64,000 nucleotides of DNA, taken from contig NZ_JAFIQX010000005.1 in the NCBI RefSeq assembly GCF_017356035.1, forward strand, positions 95,270 through 159,269, in the 5' to 3' direction. Source of the DNA: Longitalea luteola. GTDB taxonomy: Bacteria; Bacteroidota; Bacteroidia; Chitinophagales; Chitinophagaceae. Each line of letters begins with the position of its first letter. Position 1 is the stretch's first letter. This document shows, in pieces, positions 44,808 through 53,117 of this stretch. The notes beneath the pieces are model-generated. The model was not told where the DNA came from. It saw only the letters and a program-made list of their open reading frames with translations, and did no database searches. The translations under genes were made by a program, and so were the position numbers.

Positions 44808-45780
44808 TTAATGAATCATTTCTGCAAACTATAGTCGGAAAACTGTGCCAGTAAATTCAACAATTGTTAAAGCATTTAATGAAGAAAATTGTAACGGTTC
44901 ATAGTCAATAAAATAAGAAGGTTTCATATTAACATAAAAAAGTTATAAAGCCCGGCGCGTAAATCCTGTTAAATTATTGAAAATACAATGCATAAGGCGC
45001 AAGTTTCTGGTGTTAATGGCCAGGGTTTTTAACGAAGGAACCAGGCAGCGAGGCGTTACATCGTGGTTCGGGCAAGCTCCACAGGGTAGCAGGTTTCAGG
45101 CAAGCGTTAGTCTATAAGTGTCAATATTTTGATTGTATAAGTATGCATTTCCGTTATACATAATGGACCATAACGTTCCACGGTTGTGGTTTTACGGTAG
45201 TTAATTGTTCGACGCACACTTCCGGGAACGTTTGCGAAAAAAATTCTTTTAATACAGTTGCAATAACTCACTTCTTTTTTTAACTTACCTATAGTTTCAT
45301 ACCCATTCCCCCGGCATTCTACAATTACCCAGTCAAATTATCCGACCCGTTTACCTGACCCCGTTATTGCTAACGCTTAACGCATAATGCCTAATGCTTA
45401 AGGCTTAGGGCCGAAGGCTAAAGGCTTAAGGCGAAAAGCGCACAAGTGTATCATCTTGTGCATTATTATTCAGGTTATTTGATCTGAACGAAATTTTATT
45501 GCCTGTTTGTTTTCACCGCCTTTACAGCTTCGGCGGGCGAGCGTTCCGCGTTGGGCGTTAGGCGGTTTAACCCAACGGGGGAGCGTGTCTCGTTTTGCGT
45601 TCCGGCGTTTAGTGTTATGCGTTCCGCGTTTAGCGTTATTCGTTCCGCGTTTAGCGTTATGCATTCGGCGTTTAGGGTTGTGCGTTCCGCATTCGGCGTT
45701 TAGCGTTATGCGTTCCGCGTTCCGCGTTTAGCGTTATGCGTTCCGCGTATTGTCTTCTATCATTAACTAAAGCTTGTTTT
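44808..45780. other. Intergenic region with word-repeat arrays
   Basis: About 970 bp without a supported gene. The first 500 bp is AT-rich and unremarkable. 45370-45434 holds CTTAACGC/GGCTAAAGGC words, GCACAAG (45440-45446) and CTTGTGC (45455-45461) form a hairpin, and 45536-45755 is a dense array of GCGTTCCGCGTTTAGCGTTA-type words. A 74-codon reading through the array is an artefact of the repeat. Confidence 0.6.
45536..45755. repeat. GCGTTCCGCGTTTAGCGTTAT word array
   Basis: Roughly ten imperfect copies of an about 20-bp unit made of GCGTTCCGC, GTTTAGC and GTTATGC words, ending 25 bp before the PL9 gene. It may lie in that gene's 5' leader. Confidence 0.85.
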
Positions 45781-48228
45781 ATGAAAAAAATGTTATTCTC
45801 ATTGCTTGCCTTATTCTCGGTTTATGTGGGCGCTTATGCCCAGCAGGTTTTGTATGTTTCACCCAGTGGAAGCGCCTCCAATCCGGGCACTTCTATTTCA
45901 GCGCCAACCACCCTGGCCAATGCACTGGCCACTGTTACTGCCGGTGGTACCATCTATATGCGCGGTGGTACCTATAATTTAACTTCCACCGTCGTCATTG
46001 CTGAATCGAACAGCGGTACCGCTGCTGCTACCAAAAAGCTATTTGCCTATGGCAGTGAAGTGCCTGTTATCAGTTTTGCCGGTATGGCGATAGCTACTTC
46101 CAACCGCGGCATTGTGCTGGATGGAAGTTACTGGCATTTCAAAGGTTTGATCATCGAAAGCGCCGGTGACAATGGCCTGCTGCTTTCCGGCGACAACAAT
46201 ACGATTGAAAGTTGCATCTTCCGGCGGAATGCCGATTCGGGTTTGCAATTAAGCCGGTATAATACGTCCTATAATTCAATCAGTCAATGGCCGAGTAATA
46301 ACCTGATATTGAATTGTGAGGCGTACGATAACAAAGACCCTGACAGTGAAGATGCAGATGGTTTTGCAGCCAAACTCACCAGCGGAACCGGTAACGTATT
46401 TCGCAATTGTGTTTCGCACCATAATATTGACGATGGCTGGGACCTTTACACCAAATCAGATACGGGTCCCATTGGTGCTGTTACCCTCGAAAATTGTATT
46501 GCTCACTCAAATGGTATACTAACAGATGGCTCTACTTCAGGCAATGGCGATAAGAACGGATTTAAACTGGGCGGTGAAGACATTTCTGTGAACCATATTG
46601 TAAGAAGATGTATTGCCTTCAATAACGGCAAACATGGTTTTACCTACAACAGGAACCTGGGTACCATTGAAATGACCAATAACACGGGATACGACAATGC
46701 CGAGCGTAATTTCAATTTCGACGGCGGTACCAGTGTTTTTAAAAACAACCTGTCGTACCTGAGCGGTTCCAATGACCGAATTATTGGTACGGCATCTGCG
46801 CCCAATGCCTTTCAGGGCGCTTCCGGTTCATTTACGGTAACAGCAGCCGACTTTGTTTCCCTGTCACCCGGCCCCAATGCCAGTCCTACCTCCAATGGCT
46901 TTTTGAACCTGGCCGCCGGCAGCGACCTCATCAATGCCGGTGTAACCTCAACCGGCATATCGTACAATGGCAGTGCACCTGACCTGGGCGCCATTGAATC
47001 GGGCAGTACTTCTACAAGCTATTCACTCACCACCAATGTATCACCTTCCGGCGGCGGCAGTGTTAGCCGCAGTCCGAACGCAAGTTCTTACGCTGCAGGA
47101 ACCGTGGTTACTTTAACGGCCACGCCGGCTTCCGGTTACACCTTCACCGGTTGGAGCGGCGGCGCCAGTGGCACCAGTGCTACCACTACTGTTACCATGA
47201 ATGCCCATACTACTGTAACTGCGAACTTCACCAGCAGTACCGGCACCAGTTATACCTTAACCACCACAGTTAGTCCATCGGCCGGCGGTACCATTACCCG
47301 CAGCCCCGATGCAGCCTCTTATGCAGCCGGAACAGTAGTTACATTGACGGCAACACCTGCCTCAGGATATACTTTCAGTGGCTGGAGCGGTGGCGCCAGT
47401 GGCACCAGCACTACGACTACTGTTACGATGAATGCCAATACGAGTGTCACTGCCAGCTTCACTACCAGCGGTGGCGGAACCGTTCTGCGCATCGATGACA
47501 AATCAGGTACAGGTATCGGTTATTGCAGCGCCAACGGATCAAGGCAGAATTCTTACAGCGGTGCCGATGGGGGTTATTATGTGAACCTGAGCAATTCGAG
47601 CGGACAGGGCATTACCTGGGCTGTGAGCGCCGGTTCTGCAGGTACTTATAATATCCGCTGGCGGTATTCCAATGCAGGTACACAAAGCGCTACCACGGCC
47701 AGGGTACTGGTCAATGGCACACAGGCCCATGCCAGTGTAGCTTTCCCGAAAACAGCGAGCTGGAGCACATGGACGACGACTGCCTGGGTGCCGGTTACAT
47801 TGGTAGCAGGGGCTAACAAGATCAGGCTGGAAACGACGGTAAGTTCCGAGTTTGCCATGATCGACTGGATAGAGATCAGCGGCAACAATCCAACAGAAGC
47901 ATCCTGCAGTGCCGCTACGGGGTCAAGAATCGTGACGCAGGCGGAAAACACCACTGACAATCTGATGGTAGCAGGAGCGCCGATCGTCATTCCAAACCCA
48001 ACCACCGGATTGTCAACCGTACGCTTTACAATTACCAGTCAACAGAAAGTGATCGTTAACCTGTATGGATCAGATGGCAGGCTGGTGTCTACCCTGGCGA
48101 ACCGGTTGTTCGCCCCCGGTACCCATGCTGTACCCGTTGACTATAAAGGATTACAGAAAGGTGTTTATTTCATTTCAGTGAACTATGATGGCAGGCAGCA
48201 ACTGCTGCAAAATATTCTTACGCGATAA
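45781..48228 (+). CDS. T9SS-exported PL9 family pectate lyase
   Basis: A 815-residue enzyme expected to cleave polygalacturonate by beta-elimination outside the cell. ATG 45781 gives a clean signal peptide (ends A-Y-A-Q). The parallel beta-helix of PL9 spans about 20-400; D191/D193 (D-A-D-G-F), D217-D218 (D-D-G-W-D) and K262 (N-G-F-K-L-G) match the calcium site and Lys base of Pel9A-type enzymes. Two InlB/Flg_new-like G-Y-x-F-x-G-W-S-G repeats (about 415-565), a CBM35-like module (about 565-710) and a T9SS tail (I-P-N-P-T-T-G) follow. It is followed by a PL1 lyase gene. Confidence 0.9.
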   Translation: MKKMLFSLLALFSVYVGAYAQQVLYVSPSGSASNPGTSISAPTTLANALATVTAGGTIYMRGGTYNLTSTVVIAESNSGTAAATKKLFAYGSEVPVISFAGMAIATSNRGIVLDGSYWHFKGLIIESAGDNGLLLSGDNNTIESCIFRRNADSGLQLSRYNTSYNSISQWPSNNLILNCEAYDNKDPDSEDADGFAAKLTSGTGNVFRNCVSHHNIDDGWDLYTKSDTGPIGAVTLENCIAHSNGILTDGSTSGNGDKNGFKLGGEDISVNHIVRRCIAFNNGKHGFTYNRNLGTIEMTNNTGYDNAERNFNFDGGTSVFKNNLSYLSGSNDRIIGTASAPNAFQGASGSFTVTAADFVSLSPGPNASPTSNGFLNLAAGSDLINAGVTSTGISYNGSAPDLGAIESGSTSTSYSLTTNVSPSGGGSVSRSPNASSYAAGTVVTLTATPASGYTFTGWSGGASGTSATTTVTMNAHTTVTANFTSSTGTSYTLTTTVSPSAGGTITRSPDAASYAAGTVVTLTATPASGYTFSGWSGGASGTSTTTTVTMNANTSVTASFTTSGGGTVLRIDDKSGTGIGYCSANGSRQNSYSGADGGYYVNLSNSSGQGITWAVSAGSAGTYNIRWRYSNAGTQSATTARVLVNGTQAHASVAFPKTASWSTWTTTAWVPVTLVAGANKIRLETTVSSEFAMIDWIEISGNNPTEASCSAATGSRIVTQAENTTDNLMVAGAPIVIPNPTTGLSTVRFTITSQQKVIVNLYGSDGRLVSTLANRLFAPGTHAVPVDYKGLQKGVYFISVNYDGRQQLLQNILTR
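47068..47930 (+). repeat. 863-bp module, copy 1 (beta-repeats plus CBM35)
   Basis: Matches 49354-50216 at a constant offset of 2286 bp with no gaps; I counted about six mismatches by eye. It encodes the two beta-repeats and the CBM35-like module of the PL9 lyase and stops just before the T9SS tail. Confidence 0.92.
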
Positions 48229-48238
48229 AGAATGATAT

Positions 48239-48271
48239 AGGGCTGTTCCGCGTTGCGGGATAGCCCTTTTT
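48239..48271 (+). terminator. PL9 gene terminator
   Basis: AGGGCT (48239-48244) and AGCCCT (48262-48267) with inner TCCGC/GCGGGA pairing, followed by five T. It separates the two lyase genes. Confidence 0.8.
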
Positions 48272-48306
48272 ATTAACTCCACATATAAATAACCAAAGAA
48301 CGATTT

Positions 48307-50511
48307 ATGAAAAGCAAGATCTTTACACTGCTATGTGTATTGATGACGTTTTTTTCGTTGTCATATGCACAGGATCAATGTGCACCTATAGGCTGGTGCA
48401 CCCAGAATGGTGGTACCACCGGAGGTGGTAACGCCACACCGGTAACGGTAAATAACCTCAGCAGCCTGACCACTGCAGCCAATGGTTCAGGATCAAGGGT
48501 CATCTATGTAAGCGGAACGATGGGGGCGGGTGAAGGTACCCGCGTACGGGTTTCTTCCAATACGACCATCATTGGCTTGCCCGGCGCTAAATTACATGGC
48601 GGGTTCGACATCCGGGGCAGCAATGTCATCATCCGGAATATGATCGTACAGGGACCCGGCGCAGAAGATGTAAATGGCATTGACTGTATTAATATTGACG
48701 GCTCGTCTACCACCAATGTATGGATCGACCACTGCGATGTGTATGATGGCCAGGACGGTAATCTCGATATCACGAACGGGGCCAGCTATGTTTCCATTAC
48801 CTGGACGAAATTCCATTACACATCTGCCAGCAGTAATCACCAGTTTTGCAACCTCATTGGCAATTCAGACAGCAAAACATCTGACCGCGGCCGGTTAAAA
48901 GTGACCATGGCGTACAACTGGTGGACGACCGGTACAGTGGAGCGCATGCCCCGCGTACGTTTTGGCCAGGTGCATGTAGTAAACAATCTGTTTGATAGTC
49001 CACAGGCCGATTATTGTGTTCGTGCCGGAGTGGAAGCCGATATCCTTGTAGAAGGTAATTATTTCGATGGGGTAAATGAACCCATCGATCTGTATGAGAA
49101 TGATTTTACCGCTGTAACAGCCCGCAACAATGTGTTTAACAATACAACCGGCAACACGGCCGGCAGCGGTACCTCATTTTCTCCACCCTATTCATTGAGC
49201 ATAGCGCCTGCTGCCAATGTTAAGGCACTGGTAAGTAATGCCAGCTGCGGAGCAGGAGCTACCTTGCCTTCACCCACACAATGCGGTTGTGGTACGCCAT
49301 CTCAGTATACATTGACCACGACAGCCAATCCTTCCGCTGGTGGTTCTATTGCCCGCAGTCCGAACGCAAGTTCTTACGCTGCAGGAACCGTGGTTACTTT
49401 AACGGCCACGCCGGCTTCCGGTTATACCTTCACCGGTTGGAGCGGCGGCGCCAGTGGCACCAGTGCTACCACTACTGTTACGATGAATGCCCATACTACT
49501 GTAACTGCGAACTTCACCAGCAGTACCGGCACCAGTTATACCTTAACCACCACAGTTAGTCCATCCGCCGGCGGTACCATTACCCGCAGCCCCGATGCAG
49601 CCTCTTATGCAGCCGGAACAGTAGTTACATTGACGGCAACACCTGCCTCAGGATATACTTTCAGTGGCTGGAGCGGTGGCGCCAGTGGCACCAGCACTAC
49701 GACTACTGTTACGATGAATGCCAATACGAGTGTCACTGCCAGCTTCACTACCAGCGGTGGCGGAACCGTTCTGCGCATCGATGACAAATCAGGTACAGGT
49801 ATCGGTTATTGCAGCGCCAACGGATCAAGGCAGAATTCTTACAGCGGTGCCGATGGGGGTTATTATGTGAACCTGAGCAATTCGAGCGGACAGGGCATTA
49901 CCTGGGCTGTGAGCGCCGGTTCTGCAGGTACTTATAATATCCGCTGGCGGTATTCCAATGCAGGTACACAAAGCGCTACCACGGCCAGGGTACTGGTCAA
50001 TGGCACACAGGCTCATGCCAGCATAGCTTTCCCGAAAACAGCGAGCTGGAGCACATGGACGACGACTGCCTGGGTGCCGGTTACATTGGTAGCAGGGGCT
50101 AACAAGATCAGGCTGGAAACGACGGTAAGTTCCGAGTTTGCCATGATCGACTGGATAGAGATCAGCGGCAACAATCCAACAGAAGCATCCTGCAGTGCCG
50201 CTACGGGGTCAAGAATAGCAACAGATGTTCCGGTTACCGGTATCAATCTGCCGGCACTTGCGCCCACCGTGGTACCCAATCCATCAAATGGCATTTCAAC
50301 CCTGCGGTTTGGGGTCACAGCTTCGGAAAGCGTGTTGGTTAACCTGTATGCAGCAGATGGCCGTTTGATAAAAACGATCGTCAATAAAACCTATTCACCG
50401 GGTAATTATACATTGCCTGTAGATTATACCGGTTTGCAAAAAGGTCTTTATTTCATTGTGATCAATAACGGTGGCAAGAGAACCGTTCTTCAGAATACGT
50501 TTGTACGTTAG
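48307..50511 (+). CDS. T9SS-exported PL1 family pectate lyase
   Basis: A 734-residue pectate lyase. The signal peptide ends S-Y-A-Q. The PL1 beta-helix covers about 40-310: V-W-I-D-H-C-D is the family vWiDH motif and R-M-P-R-V-R (213-218) supplies the catalytic arginine. Two G-Y-x-F-x-G-W-S-G repeats, a CBM35-like module and a T9SS tail (V-P-N-P-S-N-G) follow, in the same order as in the PL9 neighbour. The repeat/CBM35 part is almost identical at DNA level to the PL9 copy, while the T9SS tails have diverged. Confidence 0.92.
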   Translation: MKSKIFTLLCVLMTFFSLSYAQDQCAPIGWCTQNGGTTGGGNATPVTVNNLSSLTTAANGSGSRVIYVSGTMGAGEGTRVRVSSNTTIIGLPGAKLHGGFDIRGSNVIIRNMIVQGPGAEDVNGIDCINIDGSSTTNVWIDHCDVYDGQDGNLDITNGASYVSITWTKFHYTSASSNHQFCNLIGNSDSKTSDRGRLKVTMAYNWWTTGTVERMPRVRFGQVHVVNNLFDSPQADYCVRAGVEADILVEGNYFDGVNEPIDLYENDFTAVTARNNVFNNTTGNTAGSGTSFSPPYSLSIAPAANVKALVSNASCGAGATLPSPTQCGCGTPSQYTLTTTANPSAGGSIARSPNASSYAAGTVVTLTATPASGYTFTGWSGGASGTSATTTVTMNAHTTVTANFTSSTGTSYTLTTTVSPSAGGTITRSPDAASYAAGTVVTLTATPASGYTFSGWSGGASGTSTTTTVTMNANTSVTASFTTSGGGTVLRIDDKSGTGIGYCSANGSRQNSYSGADGGYYVNLSNSSGQGITWAVSAGSAGTYNIRWRYSNAGTQSATTARVLVNGTQAHASIAFPKTASWSTWTTTAWVPVTLVAGANKIRLETTVSSEFAMIDWIEISGNNPTEASCSAATGSRIATDVPVTGINLPALAPTVVPNPSNGISTLRFGVTASESVLVNLYAADGRLIKTIVNKTYSPGNYTLPVDYTGLQKGLYFIVINNGGKRTVLQNTFVR
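49354..50216 (+). repeat. 863-bp module, copy 2 (beta-repeats plus CBM35)
   Basis: Second copy of the module at 47068-47930. At protein level the only difference I see is Val to Ile in H-A-S-V/I-A-F. Confidence 0.92.
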
Positions 50512-50531
50512 CTATAAGCCGGTAATTGTAA

Positions 50532-50567
50532 AGCCCCGACGAATTTAGATCGATCGGGGCTTTTTTT
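50532..50567 (+). terminator. PL1 gene terminator
   Basis: AGCCCCGA (50532-50539) and TCGGGGCT (50554-50561), followed by seven T. It may also help stop transcription of the convergent membrane-protein pair. Confidence 0.9.
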
Positions 50568-50587
50568 ATGGCCTGATGTTTATTAAC

Positions 50588-50995
50588 CTAATACTGTTTT
50601 CCTCCAGCTGAGATCGGACTATAGGCTTCTGCCATCCTTGCTTTTTGTTTAGAGATCCGCCGGCCCCGGAAGAACAGGTACAGGTTAAAGAACAACATAA
50701 TGCCCAGGTAGATGCTGAACCCACCGATTTTAGTGCTTAACATTTCGAGCATGGTGCGACTGTCGATTATTTCCTCGGCAATTTCCATGATCACCAGGGC
50801 AAAACCCAGGTTAAGTAAATAGAACCCCGTCTCGAATAATTTATTGGTTGAATGAGCGATCTCGGTTTTGCCATGGAAAATATCCTGCATAAAAGTTTTG
50901 CTGTTCCTGAAAAGGATATGCGCTACATACCAGGTCAGCACAATTACAACGGGCAGGTAAATGAGGTAAGCGGTAAAGTTAAGGGAGGTTTTCAT
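50588..50995 (-). CDS. Small integral membrane protein A, unknown
   Basis: A 135-residue protein with about three hydrophobic segments (10-30, 55-75, 90-110) and a basic, Gly-containing C-terminal tail. It resembles the upstream gene product: both have an N-terminal Y-L-I-Y/Y-I-I-Y-L helix, a F-R/Y-R-N-x-K-x-F/Y segment, and Y-L-L-N-L-G in the second helix. Function unknown. It is 4 bp from that gene and is probably co-translated. Confidence 0.7.
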   Translation of the reverse strand: MKTSLNFTAYLIYLPVVIVLTWYVAHILFRNSKTFMQDIFHGKTEIAHSTNKLFETGFYLLNLGFALVIMEIAEEIIDSRTMLEMLSTKIGGFSIYLGIMLFFNLYLFFRGRRISKQKARMAEAYSPISAGGKQY

Positions 50996-50999
50996 ATAC

Positions 51000-51356
51000 T
51001 TAATTTTTGTTATTAGCTGGTTGATGATAATGGCTGATCAATAACAGCACAGCCATGTTAACGAAATGGATAAGCGCCAGCGTGCACATTATTTTGCCGG
51101 TCATGGTGGCAATGCTGGTGAGCACTTCCGTCCAGGTATAGACCGTTTTCCATAACCGGATAGTCATGGTAACATAACCCAGGTTCAGCAGATAATAGCC
51201 TATCAGTAAGATCCGGTTTATAAACAGGGTAAGCTTTTCATCGCCATGCAGCAGGTTGAGAATATAGCTTTTTCCATTCCGGTAAAAGATCAGTCCCACA
51301 TGTACTGTTATAAACCAGGTGATGAGCAGGTAAATAATGTACGACAGCGTGTTCAT
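51000..51356 (-). CDS. Small integral membrane protein B, unknown
   Basis: A 118-residue protein with about three hydrophobic segments, upstream of and paralogous to the 135-residue protein. Shared features are F-Y-R-N-G-K-S-Y after helix 1 and Y-L-L-N-L-G-Y in helix 2. The pair may form a heteromer; no known family was recognised. Confidence 0.7.
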   Translation of the reverse strand: MNTLSYIIYLLITWFITVHVGLIFYRNGKSYILNLLHGDEKLTLFINRILLIGYYLLNLGYVTMTIRLWKTVYTWTEVLTSIATMTGKIMCTLALIHFVNMAVLLLISHYHQPANNKN

Positions 51357-51587
51357 GACATAGGGTTTAATGATTCACTACGCTTTGCATGACAAAGATA
51401 ATAAAGAGTTTCATAGTTTCAATATTTTCTGAAATTATTTTCATTTCAGTATGGTGAGTGCTTTAAGAGAATAACACAAGCGCAGGAATTTTGGCGGGTA
51501 TTGGCCTGTAATACTGTGTACGACTCAAAGGAATGGAGACTGTTGTAAGGTATGGAATGGCAGAAGCAATTTATAGTAAGATCAAAA
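51357..51587. other. Intergenic region, nothing recognised
   Basis: About 230 bp upstream of the membrane-protein pair. AT-rich; no promoter box with a clear match, no gene and no repeat array. Confidence 0.4.
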
Positions 51588-51625
51588 TAAAAAAAACGGG
51601 CGCATCAGCCAACTGATACACCCGT
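51588..51625 (-). terminator. Minus-strand terminator
   Basis: On the minus strand ACGGGTGTATCAG and CTGATGCGCCCGT pair over 13 positions with two G-U wobbles, followed by a long T-run. On the plus strand the same positions are A-C mismatches, so the structure is shaped for minus-strand RNA. Confidence 0.88.
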
Positions 51626-51651
51626 TTATGGTAAAGGCGAAAGTGTCGATA

Positions 51652-52146
51652 TTATGCTACTGTACTGGCTGCAAACTCCAGCTGTTCTGCTGCAGTGAGC
51701 GGGAACAGGTGCCAGCAAATGCCCAAAAGAAAACAGGCATACTCTTCATTACTGTATTTGTTCGCTGCCAGGGAAGAGAATGAGGGGGCTGCCGTCATAT
51801 CACATACCGCCAGCGGTTGGGAAACGCTGTTCTCAAATACCACGAGTTCAGTATTCTTTTGAAAACTGAAGTTGTACCTTTTTCCTTCCATGTCAATACT
51901 ACCAGCACCATGTAATTTATCGATCGACAGCCGGCCGATTTCTACACCATATTCATTTTTCAAAATGGTCTTATTATGCCATAAACCTGTTTTATCAATA
52001 AAAAATAACCGGTGGTTTTCATCGCTGCTTATTCGGACGGATTGTTGCTCGAGGTTGTACTTGATGACCAGTTTAATATCCTTGCCTTCTGTTAATTCAT
52101 ACTTCCTGATGTAAGCAGACGGCTGGTTAACATACACCCATTTCAT
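51652..52146 (-). CDS. Hypothetical protein, cytosolic
   Basis: A 164-residue protein without signal peptide or membrane helix. It is mainly beta-strand in the N-terminal two thirds (K-W-V-Y-V-N-Q-P, L-F-F-I-D-K-T-G-L-W, Y-N-F-S-F-Q-K) and ends with a helical segment containing C-F-L-L-G-I-C-W-H-L-F. No family recognised. It is monocistronic with a strong terminator. Confidence 0.7.
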   Translation of the reverse strand: MKWVYVNQPSAYIRKYELTEGKDIKLVIKYNLEQQSVRISSDENHRLFFIDKTGLWHNKTILKNEYGVEIGRLSIDKLHGAGSIDMEGKRYNFSFQKNTELVVFENSVSQPLAVCDMTAAPSFSSLAANKYSNEEYACFLLGICWHLFPLTAAEQLEFAASTVA

Positions 52147-52343
52147 AATGCGGCAATTAGTGGGTTAAGAAATTGTTAGGGAATCTCATTTTCTGCACCA
52201 AAAATATACCTGTTACTATTAGGAAAATGCGGTGTGGATTATTAATACGGGTAATGTGGAAAAAATGAACTGTATTAAGTTTAGGTTATCGAATTGTTAC
52301 GTCCCGGTTTTGTCAAAATTTTTTCGTAAATAAAGTGTCTCCG

Positions 52344-53060
52344 TTACATTGGCGTCACGGTCCCTGAGCCGGACACTTTGCTTGTAACGGCCGGCGTTCC
52401 TTTATAAAAGACAGAACCGCTGCCTGATATAGTGGCCTTTAAAGTTTCGGTGGCAAATACTTTTATATTACCAGAACCGCTGATGCTGGCGTCTGCTTCC
52501 TTTACCATAACACCCGACAGATCCATTAAACCACTTCCACTGATGCGGGCTTTGGCTACATTGGCCGTTCCGCTGTTAACGGATATACTTCCTGAACCTT
52601 CGATGCCGGCATTGATCTCTGTTGTATTTACATTGTTCACCCGGATGCTGCCGGAACCTTCCACCTGTATACCTAAATTGGCAGGGGTTACAGGAGCCGT
52701 TGCTTCCAGGTAACCGGAACCATCTATGGCCAGGGAACGTACATGGGGGCTGCTGACGTATATCCTGATGCCCTCATTACTTCTGATGCGGGTATTGGAA
52801 TGCCGGAACCGAATGCGCAGGTCGTTATTGATAACGGTAGTTTCTATTTCGTCCAGGATGTTTTCCTGGGCGTGCAGCTCTACTTTATAAACGGAGTCCT
52901 GGGTAAAATAGGTGTCTGCCGGTACTTCAACCACCAGTCCATCGAAAGTAGCAGTACGCCTGTCTTCCACTACTACCGGACCTTTACCTACTACTTTTTC
53001 GCAGGACGTAGAAACGATGAACAATAAAACAACACAAAGCGCTAAGTGGAAATTTTTCAT
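52344..53060 (-). CDS. Head-GIN (DUF2807) lipoprotein
   Basis: A 238-residue lipoprotein (lipobox V-S-T-S-C) with a DUF2807 putative adhesin domain. Repeated G-S-G motifs (I-D-G-S-G, V-E-G-S-G, I-E-G-S-G, I-S-G-S-G) occur about every 20 residues, one per beta-helix turn. Such proteins are common at the surface of Bacteroidota; ligands are unknown. It is the last gene of the six-gene minus-strand locus, 57 bp after the TonB-receptor gene. Confidence 0.88.
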   Translation of the reverse strand: MKNFHLALCVVLLFIVSTSCEKVVGKGPVVVEDRRTATFDGLVVEVPADTYFTQDSVYKVELHAQENILDEIETTVINNDLRIRFRHSNTRIRSNEGIRIYVSSPHVRSLAIDGSGYLEATAPVTPANLGIQVEGSGSIRVNNVNTTEINAGIEGSGSISVNSGTANVAKARISGSGLMDLSGVMVKEADASISGSGNIKVFATETLKATISGSGSVFYKGTPAVTSKVSGSGTVTPM

Positions 53061-53117
53061 GATTAATTTATTTGTTATTGAAAAAGGGTTGCCTGTTACA
53101 ACGGGAGGATCGAATGG

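Noticed and set aside
45507..45731. 74-codon reading before the PL9 lyase
   Set aside because: It lies wholly in the GCGTTCCGCG word array and encodes only repeats of C-V-P-R-L-A-L type; an artefact of the repeat period.
47035..50216. Transposon or insertion sequence explanation for the duplicated 863-bp module
   Set aside because: No terminal inverted repeats, target duplications or transposase; boundaries coincide with protein domain borders.
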